From Microbacterium maritypicum (GTDB lineage Bacteria > Actinomycetota > Actinomycetes > Actinomycetales > Microbacteriaceae): a stretch of 64,000 nt of DNA. The position numbers and the translations under genes were made by a program. The notes under the pieces were generated by a model, which was not told the origin of the DNA, made no database searches, and was given only the letters and a program-made list of their open reading frames with translations. The DNA lies in assembly GCF_008868125.1 (NCBI RefSeq), contig NZ_WAAQ01000001.1, forward strand, positions 248,001 through 312,000, in the 5' to 3' direction. Position 1 is the stretch's first letter; the number at the start of each line of letters is the position of its first letter. Of this stretch, positions 17,049-24,873 are shown one piece after another.

Positions 17049-18071
17049 ATGGCCCTCTCCGACGCCCCGCTCCTGCGCGCCCTCGCCGGCGACCGTCCCC
17101 CTCACGCCCCGGTGTGGTTCATGCGGCAGGCCGGCCGGTCGCTTCCCGAGTACCGCGACCTGCGCGTCGGGACCCGGATGCTCGACGCCTGCCTCACCCC
17201 CGATCTCGCCGCCGAGATCACCCTGCAGCCGGTGCGCCGCCACGGGGTCGACGCGGCCGTGTTCTTCAGCGACATCGTCATCCCGCTGCGCCTGGCCGGC
17301 GTCGAGGTGGAGATCGAGCCCGGTCGCGGCCCGGTGTTCGCGAACCCGGTGCGCACGGCGGCCGACGTCGACCGCATCACCGCCATCGACCCGGACGACC
17401 TGGACGGCACGGCGATCGCCGAGGCTGTGCGGCTCGTCACGGCCGAGCTCGGCGACACCCCGCTGATCGGATTCGCAGGAGCGCCCTTCACGCTCGCGGC
17501 CTACCTCGTCGAGGGCGGCCCCTCGAAGGAGCACCTGCGTGCGCGGGCGATGATGCACTCGGATCCGGCGTCCTGGAACCGGCTCGCCGGCTGGCTCGCC
17601 CAGGTCTCGCGCCGCTTCCTGGAGACCCAGCGCGATGCCGGGGCGTCCGTCGTCCAGCTCTTCGACAGCTGGGCCGGGTCCCTCAGCACCGCCGACTACC
17701 GCGCCTTCGTCGCCCCGCATTCGCACGCGGCGCTTGCGGGCATCGGACTGCCGACCATCCACTTCGGCGTCGGGACCGGACCGTTCCTCGCCGATATGCG
17801 CCTCGACGGTGTGGCCGATGGCGTCGGCGTCGACTGGCGCCAGCCGCTCGACGAAGCCGCCGCGATCCTCGGACCGGACGTGACGGTGCAGGGCAACATC
17901 GACCCCGCGCTGCTCTCAGCCCCCTGGTCGGTGCTGGAGGCGCACGTGCGCGACGTCGTCGAGCGCGGCCGTGCGGCGCGCGCCCACATCCTCAACCTCG
18001 GCCACGGCGTGCCCCCGGAGACCGACCCCGACCAGCTCACCCGCATCGTCGAGCTGGCGCACACGATCTGA
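17049..18071 (+). CDS. hemE: Uroporphyrinogen decarboxylase
   Basis: 340 residues. It converts uroporphyrinogen III to coproporphyrinogen III. The N-terminal signature [19 protein letters not shown] carries the catalytic Arg pair. [19 protein letters not shown] holds the catalytic Asp, [17 protein letters not shown] follows, and the C-terminal half has [13 protein letters not shown] and [10 protein letters not shown]. All expected motifs are intact and the length is normal. It is the first gene on the rightward side of the heme cluster, followed by an ArsR regulator and hemY. Confidence 0.97.
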   Translation: MALSDAPLLRALAGDRPPHAPVWFMRQAGRSLPEYRDLRVGTRMLDACLTPDLAAEITLQPVRRHGVDAAVFFSDIVIPLRLAGVEVEIEPGRGPVFANPVRTAADVDRITAIDPDDLDGTAIAEAVRLVTAELGDTPLIGFAGAPFTLAAYLVEGGPSKEHLRARAMMHSDPASWNRLAGWLAQVSRRFLETQRDAGASVVQLFDSWAGSLSTADYRAFVAPHSHAALAGIGLPTIHFGVGTGPFLADMRLDGVADGVGVDWRQPLDEAAAILGPDVTVQGNIDPALLSAPWSVLEAHVRDVVERGRAARAHILNLGHGVPPETDPDQLTRIVELAHTI

Positions 18072-18097
18072 CGGTCAGGCCACGCGCCGAGAGCTAT

Positions 18098-18114
18098 CTA
18101 GCGAAGGTGCTATA
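18098..18114. promoter_or_regulatory. Imperfect inverted repeat over the arsR promoter
   Basis: TCTAGC and GCTATA are near-complementary arms around GAAGGT. The TAGC/GCTA core is exact, and the right arm overlaps the TATATT -10 box. It is a plausible ArsR autoregulatory site. Confidence 0.4.
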
Positions 18115-18116
18115 TT
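18111..18116 (+). promoter_or_regulatory. -10 box of arsR-type gene (leaderless)
   Basis: TATATT lies 6 nt before ATG 18123. Confidence 0.6.
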
Positions 18117-18122
18117 GCAACC

Positions 18123-18455
18123 ATGACTGACAGCGCGACGGACATCTTCGCGGCGCTGGCCCACCCCACACGACGTCAGATCCTGCAGGACCTGAAAGAC
18201 GGTGAGCTCGCGGCCGGCGAGATCGCGTCGCGCTTCTCCGCGAGCGGCCCCACCATCTCCCGTCACCTGAGCGTGCTCCGCCAGGCGGGACTCATCAGCG
18301 AGCGGCGCGATGCCAACCGCATCCTCTACTCCCTCGTGGGTGAGCGGCTCGCGCTCTCGGTCGGCGACTTCCTCTCGACGGTGTGCCCCGAGCAGATCGT
18401 GCTGCGCGAGGTCCGCAAGCGCGGACGCGGAGCCTCCGAGCCCGTCGAGGCCTGA
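18123..18455 (+). CDS. ArsR-family transcriptional regulator
   Basis: 110 residues, almost entirely winged helix-turn-helix: IFAALAHPTRRQILQDLK, SASGPTISRHLSVLRQAGLI (recognition helix) and ILYSLVGERLALSVGDFL. The only Cys is single (VCPEQ near residue 90), so a classical metal-thiolate site such as CxC is absent and the inducer is probably not a thiophilic metal bound in the usual way. It lies between hemE and hemY on the same strand, so it may regulate hemY or itself. The short inverted repeat over its promoter fits autoregulation. Confidence 0.9.
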   Translation: MTDSATDIFAALAHPTRRQILQDLKDGELAAGEIASRFSASGPTISRHLSVLRQAGLISERRDANRILYSLVGERLALSVGDFLSTVCPEQIVLREVRKRGRGASEPVEA

Positions 18456-18468
18456 ACCGCCCCGGTGC

Positions 18469-18474
18469 GAGAAT
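18469..18474 (+). promoter_or_regulatory. -10 box of hemY (leaderless)
   Basis: GAGAAT lies 7 nt before ATG 18482, giving hemY its own predicted start separate from hemE and the ArsR gene. Confidence 0.4.
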
Positions 18475-18481
18475 TGAGGGC

Positions 18482-20047
18482 ATGAGCCCCGAGCCCTCCT
18501 CCGCCGAGCCGTCCGACCTCGCCGCCCGCGCGGCGCACACGCATGTCGTCGTCGTGGGCGGTGGCATCGGGGGTCTCGTCGCTGCGCGGGAGTGCGCGAA
18601 GGTCGGAATGCGCGTCACCGTGCTCGAGGCGGAGGAGACGCTGGGCGGCTCGATCCGCCGGGTCGACCTCGACGGTGTCACCATCGACGCCGGGGCCGAG
18701 AGCTACGCCACCAGGGGTGGACTCGTGCGCGCCCTCGTGGAGGAGCTCGACCTGGCCGACCGCATCGTCTTCCCGAAGCCGGGCGGGGCATGGCTGGCCG
18801 GAATCCCCGGTGTGGGTGCGGCGCCGCTCCCTGTGGGCGGCATCCTCGGCATCCCCGCCAATCCGTTCCAGCCCGACGTCCGCCGCATCATCGGATGGGC
18901 GGGCGTCTGGCGCGCCTACCTCGACCGCGTGCGTCCGCCCCTCACGATCGGGCACCAGCTCAGCCTCGGAAAGCTCGTCGCATCGCGCATGGGGGTGAAG
19001 GTGCGGGATCGACTCGTCGCCCCCGTGACGACCGGCGTCTACTCGGCGTCTCCCGACGATGTCGACATCGACGTCGCAGCCCCAGGGCTCAACGCCGCAC
19101 TGACCAGGGTGGGTTCCCTCTCCGGCGCGGTGCAGACGCTGCGCGATGACGCCGCGGAGAAGGCCTCGGAAGCACAGGCGGCGGCGAAGACACCGGGAGC
19201 GGCCGTCGAGGGGCTCTCGGGAGGCATGAGCACGCTGGTCGATGCCCTCGCCGCCGACCTCGTCCGCCTCGGTGCCGAGGTGCGCACGGGAGTGCGGGTG
19301 CGCACCGTGCGCAGGACCGGGGCGCGCTGGTCGGTCGAGGCCGAGGCTGAGGTCGCGGCTGAGGTCGAGGTGAGGGCGGAGGAAAGCGGCGAGAGCGCCG
19401 CAACGGATCCTCTGGAGCCGGTGGTCGAGGAGCTCGACGCTGACGCCGTCATCATCGCGACGCCCGAGTCGGCCGCACGGAAGCTCCTCGCCTCCGTGGT
19501 GCCGGCCCTCGCCACGACGGAGGCCGCGTCATCGCCCGAGATCGAGATCGTCACCCTCGTCCTCGACGCGCCGGAACTCGCCGCCGCCCCGAGGGGAACC
19601 GGCGTGCTGACCGTTCCGGGCAGCCACACCGCCAAGGCGCTCACCCACTCGACCGCCAAGTGGGGCTGGGTGCGCGACGCCGCGGGCGCCCGGCAGATCG
19701 TGCGGGTGTCGTTCGGCGCCCAGGGGGAACCCGCAGCGACCGCGGGCCTGGACGACGCCGCGGCGGCAGACCTCGCACGGCGCGAAGCCGCCGCCCTGCT
19801 GGGAGTCGCCATCGCCCCCGAGGCTGTCATCGCCTCGCATCGCGGCCGTTTCATCCAGTCGCAGCCCGCCTCGATCATCGGCTCAGGGGGGCGGCGTACC
19901 GCAGCACGCGCAGCGGTCGAGGCCGTGCCCGGTGTGGCCGCGGTCGGCGCCTGGCTCGCGGGGACCGGACTCGCCCAGGTTATCCCCGACGCACGGGACG
20001 AGGCCGACCGTCTGCGCCGCGCCCTGTTGTGGGACGGGGAGTCCTGA
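18482..20047 (+). CDS. hemY: Coproporphyrinogen III oxidase, HemY/CgoX type
   Basis: 521 residues. It is an FAD-dependent oxidase with the dinucleotide-binding motif VVVVGGGIGGLVAARECAKVG near residue 22, EAEETLGGSIRRVDLDG, and a C-terminal FAD motif around VAAVGAWLAGTGLAQVIPDA. In Gram-positive bacteria HemY oxidises coproporphyrinogen III to coproporphyrin III, and HemQ in this window fits that route. An Ala/Glu-rich insertion at about 285-325 (repeated AEVE-type residues) is unlike the compact loops of most homologues. The frame is open back to 18383, but ATG 18482 with its -10 box is the natural start. Confidence 0.93.
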   Translation: MSPEPSSAEPSDLAARAAHTHVVVVGGGIGGLVAARECAKVGMRVTVLEAEETLGGSIRRVDLDGVTIDAGAESYATRGGLVRALVEELDLADRIVFPKPGGAWLAGIPGVGAAPLPVGGILGIPANPFQPDVRRIIGWAGVWRAYLDRVRPPLTIGHQLSLGKLVASRMGVKVRDRLVAPVTTGVYSASPDDVDIDVAAPGLNAALTRVGSLSGAVQTLRDDAAEKASEAQAAAKTPGAAVEGLSGGMSTLVDALAADLVRLGAEVRTGVRVRTVRRTGARWSVEAEAEVAAEVEVRAEESGESAATDPLEPVVEELDADAVIIATPESAARKLLASVVPALATTEAASSPEIEIVTLVLDAPELAAAPRGTGVLTVPGSHTAKALTHSTAKWGWVRDAAGARQIVRVSFGAQGEPAATAGLDDAAAADLARREAAALLGVAIAPEAVIASHRGRFIQSQPASIIGSGGRRTAARAAVEAVPGVAAVGAWLAGTGLAQVIPDARDEADRLRRALLWDGES

Positions 20048-20085
20048 AGTGCGGGAGCGGTCTGTGTCAACCCTCTGACCCATAG

Positions 20086-20101
20086 ATGCCGAATTCGGCA
20101 T
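20086..20101. promoter_or_regulatory. Perfect 16-bp palindrome
   Basis: ATGCCGAATTCGGCAT has no loop. It lies after hemY and immediately upstream of a possible -10 box (TACGCT, 20109-20114) for the 20203 gene. It is typical of a dimeric repressor or activator site. No T-run follows, so a terminator is unlikely. Confidence 0.5.
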
Positions 20102-20108
20102 ACGGGGT

Positions 20109-20114
20109 TACGCT
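20109..20114 (+). promoter_or_regulatory. Candidate -10 box of the 20203 operon
   Basis: TACGCT; the predicted leader is about 80 nt and ends in the strong ribosome site GGTGAGGAG before ATG 20203. Confidence 0.35.
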
Positions 20115-20202
20115 GGGTACCTGGTCGCGGGGGGCGAATGCCTGCGGTCGGTCCCAACCGGGCGAATCTGGCCGGACTACCGGAACAAGGTGAGGAGACC
20201 CC

Positions 20203-20655
20203 ATGAAGGGGAAGATCGGACTCGTCGTCGGGCTCGGCGTGGGCTACGTGCTCGGCACCCGTGCCGGACGTGAGCGCTACGAGCAGATCAAGACGCAGTG
20301 GCTCAAGGTGTGGCACCTCGACCCCGTGCAGGAGCAGGTCACCAAGGTCAAGGGTTTCGTCGGCGACAAGGCCGCGGCCGTTCCCGGTGCGCTCTGGACC
20401 GGTGTGGTGAAGGTCGCGAAGTCCGTCACCGGCTCGGGCACGCCCGGTCAGCGACTCGACTCCGCCATCGCCACCGGCCGTGAGGCGGCAGAAGATCTCG
20501 CCGAGGCGACCGAGGAAGCGGTCGAGGCTGCGAAGTCCACCGCGACGTCGACCAAGCCCGCTGCGAAGAAGCCCGCCGCGAAGAAGCCGGCGGCCAAGAA
20601 GCCGGCGGCCAAGAAGCCGGCTGCGAAGCCCGCCCCCAAGAAGTCCGGCGCCTGA
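20203..20655 (+). CDS. YtxH-like membrane protein with Lys/Ala/Pro repeat tail
   Basis: 150 residues. The N-terminus is a single short hydrophobic segment (KIGLVVGLGVGYVLGTRAG, about 3-21) of YtxH type, then an amphipathic middle (residues 25-110). The tail (118-150) is low complexity, with four AKKPA units followed by PAPKKSGA. The tail resembles histone H1 or the tails of actinobacterial DNA-binding proteins and is strongly basic, so it could bind DNA, teichoic-type polymers or membrane lipids. It starts a three-gene set with a holin-like and a small membrane protein. Function unknown; probably envelope-associated. Confidence 0.85.
   Translation: MKGKIGLVVGLGVGYVLGTRAGRERYEQIKTQWLKVWHLDPVQEQVTKVKGFVGDKAAAVPGALWTGVVKVAKSVTGSGTPGQRLDSAIATGREAAEDLAEATEEAVEAAKSTATSTKPAAKKPAAKKPAAKKPAAKKPAAKPAPKKSGA
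20560..20634 (+). repeat. 15-bp tandem repeats encoding AKKPA units
   Basis: Near-identical 15-base units of the type GCGAAGAAGCCCGCC / GCCAAGAAGCCGGCG, four to five copies. Being a multiple of three they can expand or shrink without frameshift, so tail length may vary between strains. Confidence 0.75.
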
Positions 20656-20656
20656 G

Positions 20657-21064
20657 ATGCCCCGCGGATACCGCGATCGCGCCGACGACAGCCTGCTGAC
20701 TCTCCTCGGAGATCTGCCGGAACTCGTCACGAATCTGGTCAAGGCCGAGATCGACGCCGCCAAGGCGTGGGTCTCGCGCACCTCGAAGGATGCCGGCATC
20801 GGTTCCGTGTGGTTCCTCGTCGCGCTGTTTTTCCTGTTCTGGGCCGTGCCTGTCATCCTCGTCTTCGCGATCGCCGGGCTGTCGTCCTGGTGGCCGGTGT
20901 GGCTCTCGGCGATCGCGGTGTTCGGCATCCTGATCCTCGCGGTGCTGCTGTTCGCGTTGCTCGGGATCCTCAAGTTCCGCAAGGTGCTCGCGCGCCAGAA
21001 CCCGGCGCAGGCCGTCGCCGAAGACATCCGACTCGTGAAGGAGGCCGGCGATGACGAGTTCTGA
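20657..21064 (+). CDS. Phage-holin-3-6-like (DUF1469-type) membrane protein
   Basis: 135 residues from ATG 20657, one base after the preceding stop. A soluble N-terminal helix (LLTLLGDLPELVTNLVKAEIDAAKAWV) is followed by two long membrane helices at about 52-75 and 82-108, then a charged tail with FRKVLARQNPAQAVAEDIRLVK. This is the layout of the actinobacterial putative holin superfamily III. These are usually chromosomal envelope proteins rather than phage lysis genes, and no phage gene is nearby. It overlaps the next gene by 14 bases. Confidence 0.85.
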   Translation: MPRGYRDRADDSLLTLLGDLPELVTNLVKAEIDAAKAWVSRTSKDAGIGSVWFLVALFFLFWAVPVILVFAIAGLSSWWPVWLSAIAVFGILILAVLLFALLGILKFRKVLARQNPAQAVAEDIRLVKEAGDDEF

Positions 21065-21323
21065 GTCGCTGCCGCGCACCGCCGTTCCCGGCGGGATCGT
21101 CGACCCCGTCGCTTCGGCCCGTGCCGAGCTGAAGGCCGCCCTCGCGGCGATCGAGGTCAAGGGGAACATCCCGCGCCGGGTCGAGAAGGCGTCGACACGT
21201 GCGGTGGCGAAGGCCCGCGTGTTCGCCGATCGGAACCCGATCGGCGCGATCGCCGCCGCCGTCGGAATCGCTGCCGCAGTCGGAGGCGCGGTCTGGGCGG
21301 TCGCGCGCTTCATCTCGCGCTGA
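21051..21323 (+). CDS. Small DUF3618-like membrane protein
   Basis: 90 residues. A helical N-terminal part with ARAELKAALAAIEVKGNIPRR is followed by ADRNPIGAIAAAVGIAAAVGG and one membrane helix at the C-terminus. It resembles the small DUF3618/ElaB-like proteins that often accompany holin-like genes in actinobacteria; ElaB-type proteins associate with the membrane and ribosomes in enterobacteria. Translationally coupled to the holin-like gene. The three-gene set sits inside the heme cluster, between hemY and hemQ. Confidence 0.8.
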   Translation: MTSSESLPRTAVPGGIVDPVASARAELKAALAAIEVKGNIPRRVEKASTRAVAKARVFADRNPIGAIAAAVGIAAAVGGAVWAVARFISR

Positions 21324-21389
21324 GGCGCAGCATTCCGGGAAGCCGCGAGCAGCCCTCCGGGGTGATTAGCGGCTCCTGCGCAAACGAGG

Positions 21390-21395
21390 CAGACT
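21390..21395 (+). promoter_or_regulatory. -10 box of hemQ (leaderless)
   Basis: CAGACT lies 7 nt before ATG 21403. Confidence 0.45.
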
Positions 21396-21402
21396 GGGGA
21401 GC

Positions 21403-22083
21403 ATGATGTCCGAAGAGCGCGATGAGAACCCGTCCGGCTTCACCCTCTGGGCTGTCTGGCGACGAAACCCCGACCTCCCCGTGACGGAGAACGACTCGAC
21501 CGAGCTCGAGACGATCGTCTCCTACATTGAGGACTCGGGTGTCACCGTCCGCGGCTTCTACGACGTCTCCGGACTCAAGGCCGACGCCGACCTCATGGTG
21601 TGGCTGCACGGCGACACCGCCGAGGAGCTGCAGAAGGCGCTGCGTCGCCTGCGTCGCACCGAGCTGCTGCGTTCGCTCCTCCCGGTGTGGAACGTCATGG
21701 GCGTGCACCGCGATGCGGAGTTCAACCGCTCCCACGTCCCGGGCTTCCTGCGGGGTATGGACCCCAAGGACTGGCTGTGCCTGTACCCGTTCGTGCGCAC
21801 ACCGGAGTGGTACCTCGCCCCGGAGGAGGAGCGTCGCAAGATGCTCGCCGACCACGGACGCAAGGGCGCCGCGTTCACGGGCGTTCTCGCCAACACCGTC
21901 GCCTCTTTCGCTCTCGGCGACTACGAATGGCTGCTGCCGCTCGAAGCCGATGAGCTCACCGACCTCGTCGACATGATGCGCGATCTCCGCTACACCGACG
22001 CTCGCATGTACGTGAAGGAGGAGGTGCCCTTCTACACCGGGCGCAGGCTCCGGTTCGACGAGATCGCGGACGTGCTCCAGTAA
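21403..22083 (+). CDS. hemQ: Coproheme decarboxylase (chlorite-dismutase-fold HemQ)
   Basis: 226 residues; ATG 21403 or ATG 21406. It performs the peroxide-dependent decarboxylation of coproheme to heme b, the last step of the coproporphyrin pathway. Visible family features are FTLWAVWRRNPDLP at the N-terminus, the LYPFVRTPEWYLAP segment with the radical-forming Tyr, and the proximal His in RRKMLADHGRKG near residue 148. The C-terminal DYEWLLPLEADELTDLVDMMRDLRY is typical. It begins the uninterrupted run hemQ-hemC-hemD-hemB-hemL, with hemC 4 bases after its stop. Confidence 0.95.
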   Translation: MMSEERDENPSGFTLWAVWRRNPDLPVTENDSTELETIVSYIEDSGVTVRGFYDVSGLKADADLMVWLHGDTAEELQKALRRLRRTELLRSLLPVWNVMGVHRDAEFNRSHVPGFLRGMDPKDWLCLYPFVRTPEWYLAPEEERRKMLADHGRKGAAFTGVLANTVASFALGDYEWLLPLEADELTDLVDMMRDLRYTDARMYVKEEVPFYTGRRLRFDEIADVLQ

Positions 22084-22087
22084 GCCC

Positions 22088-23083
22088 ATGAGTACCCCCA
22101 TTCGTCTGGGCACCCGCCGCAGCGCGCTCGCGCAGGCGCAGTCGGGTCACGTCGCCGCAGCCCTCGAGAAGCTCTCGGGGCGCCGGGTCGAGCTCGTCCC
22201 GATCACCAGCGAGGGCGACACGAATCGTGCCTCGCTCTCCGAGATCGGCGGTCAGGGCATCTTCGCCACGCGTCTTCGCGAGGCTCTGTTCGCGGGCGAG
22301 TGCGACTTCCTCGTGCACTCCCTGAAGGATCTGCCGACCGCCGTCCCCGAGGGTCTCGTGATCGCGGCGACGCCGAAGCGCGAGGATCCGCGCGATGTGG
22401 TCCTCACCCGCGACGGCACCCCGCTGCACGAGCTGCGCTCCGGAAGCACGGTGGGCACAGGGTCGCCGCGTCGCATCGCGCAGGTGCATCGACGCGCGCC
22501 GAAGGCCGAGGTCGTCGACATCCGCGGGAATGTCGACTCCCGTCTCGCCCGGGTCACATCGGGTGAGCTGGATGCGGTCATCCTCGCGGCGGCAGGTCTC
22601 TCCAGGCTCGGCGCGGAGACGCCGCTACGGCGCGAGGAGCTCGGTCTCGCCGAATGGCCGACCGCGCCAGGGCAGGGCTCGCTCGCCGTCGAGACCCGCG
22701 CGGATGCGCCGGAGGAGCTGCTCGCGGCCCTTGCCGGTCTCGACGACACCGATACTCGTCTGGCCATCACGGTGGAGCGCGCGATCCTGCAGGGATTGGA
22801 CGCAGGATGCCAGGCGCCGATGGCCGCGCATGCGGTGGTCGAAGGCTCCTCGATCCGGGTCAGGACGGTCGTCTATGCCGCCGACGGCGGGCGCCGGATC
22901 GGCCTCGACGTCACGGAAGACCTGAACGGGGAGTATATTCGTCGGAACGGCAGTGGCAATGGAGCGGATGCTGCCGATGGTGCAGACCCGATGCACGCAG
23001 CGCGCGAGCTCGGGTTCACTGTTGCCCGTCGGCTGCTCGATCAAGGGGCGGCCGGCCTCGTATCCCGAGAGCAATCCTCATGA
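22088..23083 (+). CDS. hemC: Porphobilinogen deaminase (hydroxymethylbilane synthase)
   Basis: 331 residues. It polymerises four porphobilinogen units to hydroxymethylbilane. Signatures: IRLGTRRSALAQAQSGHVA at the N-terminus, the catalytic Asp region FLVHSLKDLPT near residue 80, VGTGSPRRIAQVHRRAP, and the dipyrromethane cofactor Cys in LDAGCQAPMAAHAVV near residue 239. The segment at about 285-302 (NGSGNGADAADGADP) is a low-complexity insertion not found in most homologues. Its stop overlaps the hemD start (ATGA). Confidence 0.96.
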   Translation: MSTPIRLGTRRSALAQAQSGHVAAALEKLSGRRVELVPITSEGDTNRASLSEIGGQGIFATRLREALFAGECDFLVHSLKDLPTAVPEGLVIAATPKREDPRDVVLTRDGTPLHELRSGSTVGTGSPRRIAQVHRRAPKAEVVDIRGNVDSRLARVTSGELDAVILAAAGLSRLGAETPLRREELGLAEWPTAPGQGSLAVETRADAPEELLAALAGLDDTDTRLAITVERAILQGLDAGCQAPMAAHAVVEGSSIRVRTVVYAADGGRRIGLDVTEDLNGEYIRRNGSGNGADAADGADPMHAARELGFTVARRLLDQGAAGLVSREQSS

Positions 23084-23877
23084 CCACTTCCGAAATCAAG
23101 CAGGACCGACCGTTGGACGGCTGGCGCATCCTCGTGCCCCGTGGCGGGCCGTGGGGCGACAGCGTCGCCGCGAGTCTGCGGGCGCTGGGCGCCGTGCCCG
23201 TCGTCGCACCACTGATCAACTTCGCCCCGACCACGGATCAGGCGACGCTCGACACCGCGCTGGCGCAGTTGGCCGCGGGCGAGTTCGACTGGCTGACGGT
23301 CACGAGCGCCACCACCGTCGACGTGCTCTTCGCCCACCGGGCGGCGGTGCCGCGGGAGACCAAGATCGCCGCCGTGGGGGAGACGACCGCGGCGGCGCTG
23401 CAGGCGGTCGGCTACGAGGTCACGCTGGTCCCCGAGCAGGACAACTCGGCAGAGGGTATGGCGCAGCAGCTCATCGCCCTCGAGAAGGAGCCGCGTCGCA
23501 TCCTCGCCCTTCGCAGCGAGATCGCGAAGCCCGTGCTCAGCAGACTGCTCTCCGAGGCGGGGCATGACGTACATGGCGTCGTCGCCTATCGCACGGTCGG
23601 TGTGCCGGTCACGGAACGGATCCGCCGCGACGTCGAGAACGGCCGGATCAACGCGATCCTCATCACCAGCGGCTCTGTCGCCGAGCAGGTGCGCGAGCAG
23701 TTCCCGGAGATCCCCGATGACACGCTGCTCGCGGCGATCGGACCACGCACGGCGAATGACGCCCAGCGTGCCGGTCTGCCGGTGTCGGTCGTCGCCGACC
23801 GTCAGACCATCGACGCCCTGATCGATGCGGTCTCGCACTTCACGCTTCCGCACGCGGCCGACGAGTTCGCGCCGTGA
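23080..23877 (+). CDS. hemD: Uroporphyrinogen-III synthase
   Basis: 265 residues from ATG 23080, overlapping the hemC stop by four bases. It cyclises hydroxymethylbilane with inversion of ring D. The family is poorly conserved, but RILVPRGGPWGDSVAASLRALG, FDWLTVTSATTVDVLF, IAAVGETTAAALQAVGYE and the C-terminal AAIGPRTANDAQRAGLPVSVVA are characteristic of the two-lobed HemD fold. It is a stand-alone enzyme here rather than fused to a methyltransferase. The next gene (hemB) starts with GTG overlapping its stop. Confidence 0.93.
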   Translation: MTTSEIKQDRPLDGWRILVPRGGPWGDSVAASLRALGAVPVVAPLINFAPTTDQATLDTALAQLAAGEFDWLTVTSATTVDVLFAHRAAVPRETKIAAVGETTAAALQAVGYEVTLVPEQDNSAEGMAQQLIALEKEPRRILALRSEIAKPVLSRLLSEAGHDVHGVVAYRTVGVPVTERIRRDVENGRINAILITSGSVAEQVREQFPEIPDDTLLAAIGPRTANDAQRAGLPVSVVADRQTIDALIDAVSHFTLPHAADEFAP

Positions 23878-24851
23878 GCTTTCCCGATGTCCGGCTGAGG
23901 CGAGTGCGTCAGTCTCGTGCGGTGCGCGACCTCGTGCGCGAGACCTCGCTGCAGCCGCGGCAGCTCGTGCTGCCCCTGTTCGTGCGCGAAGGCATCGCCG
24001 AACCCGTGCAGATCGGGTCGATGCCCGGTGTCGCTCAGCACTCGCTCGACTCGCTGCGCGCAGCCGCGGTCGAGGCCGCGGAGGCGGGGGTCGGCGGCGT
24101 GATGCTGTTCGGCGTGCCCGCGGTGCGCGATGCCGTCGGCTCCGGCGCCGATGATCCGCGAGGCATCCTGAACGTCGCGACGGAAGCGCTGGCCTCCGAG
24201 GTCGGCGACGCGCTCGTCGTGCAGACCGATCTGTGCCTGGACGAGTTCACCGATCACGGCCACTGCGGCGTGCTCGCCGGCGACGGGTCCGTCGACAACG
24301 ACGCGACGCTCAAGCGGTACACCTCGATGGCGCTGGCGCAGGCCCGTGCCGGCTCTCAGCTGCTGGGGCTGTCCGGGATGATGGACGGCCAGGTCACGGT
24401 GATCCGCAGGGCGCTCGACGCCGAGGGTTTCACCGACACGCTTCTGCTCGCCTACGCCGCGAAGTACGCGAGCGCCTTCTACGGACCCTTCCGCGAGGCG
24501 GTCGACTCTCAGCTGAAGGGCGACCGTCGCACGTACCAACTCGATCCGGGCAACCGGCGCGAGGGCGTGCGCGAGGCTGTCGTCGATGAGGCCGAGGGCG
24601 CCGACATCGTCATGGTGAAACCGGCCATGGCCTTCCTCGACGTGCTGCGCGAGGTTCGCGACACGGTGAGTATTCCCGTGTGGGCATATCAGGTGTCCGG
24701 CGAGTACGCGATGATCGAAGCCGCCGGCGCGAACGGCTGGATCGACCGTCGTGCGGCCATCCTCGAATCCCTTCTCTCCATCCGCCGCGCCGGTGCGGAT
24801 GCGGTGCTCACCTACTGGGCCACCGAAGCGGCCGGCTGGCTGCGCGACTGA
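23874..24851 (+). CDS. hemB: Delta-aminolevulinic acid dehydratase (porphobilinogen synthase)
   Basis: 325 residues from GTG 23874. It condenses two ALA molecules to porphobilinogen. The metal-site segment reads [17 protein letters not shown], with two Cys and an Asp, a hybrid between the three-Cys zinc type and the magnesium type. The Schiff-base lysines lie in [14 protein letters not shown] and [16 protein letters not shown]. Length and all core motifs are normal. It is the fourth of five tightly packed heme genes. Confidence 0.96.
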   Translation: MSFPDVRLRRVRQSRAVRDLVRETSLQPRQLVLPLFVREGIAEPVQIGSMPGVAQHSLDSLRAAAVEAAEAGVGGVMLFGVPAVRDAVGSGADDPRGILNVATEALASEVGDALVVQTDLCLDEFTDHGHCGVLAGDGSVDNDATLKRYTSMALAQARAGSQLLGLSGMMDGQVTVIRRALDAEGFTDTLLLAYAAKYASAFYGPFREAVDSQLKGDRRTYQLDPGNRREGVREAVVDEAEGADIVMVKPAMAFLDVLREVRDTVSIPVWAYQVSGEYAMIEAAGANGWIDRRAAILESLLSIRRAGADAVLTYWATEAAGWLRD

Positions 24852-24873
24852 CTTCTCCGAGGAGCTCTCCTTC

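Noticed and set aside
20657..21064. Holin-like gene as evidence of a prophage
   Set aside because: No endolysin, structural, integrase or attachment sequence is nearby. Holin-superfamily III proteins are common chromosomal envelope proteins in actinobacteria.
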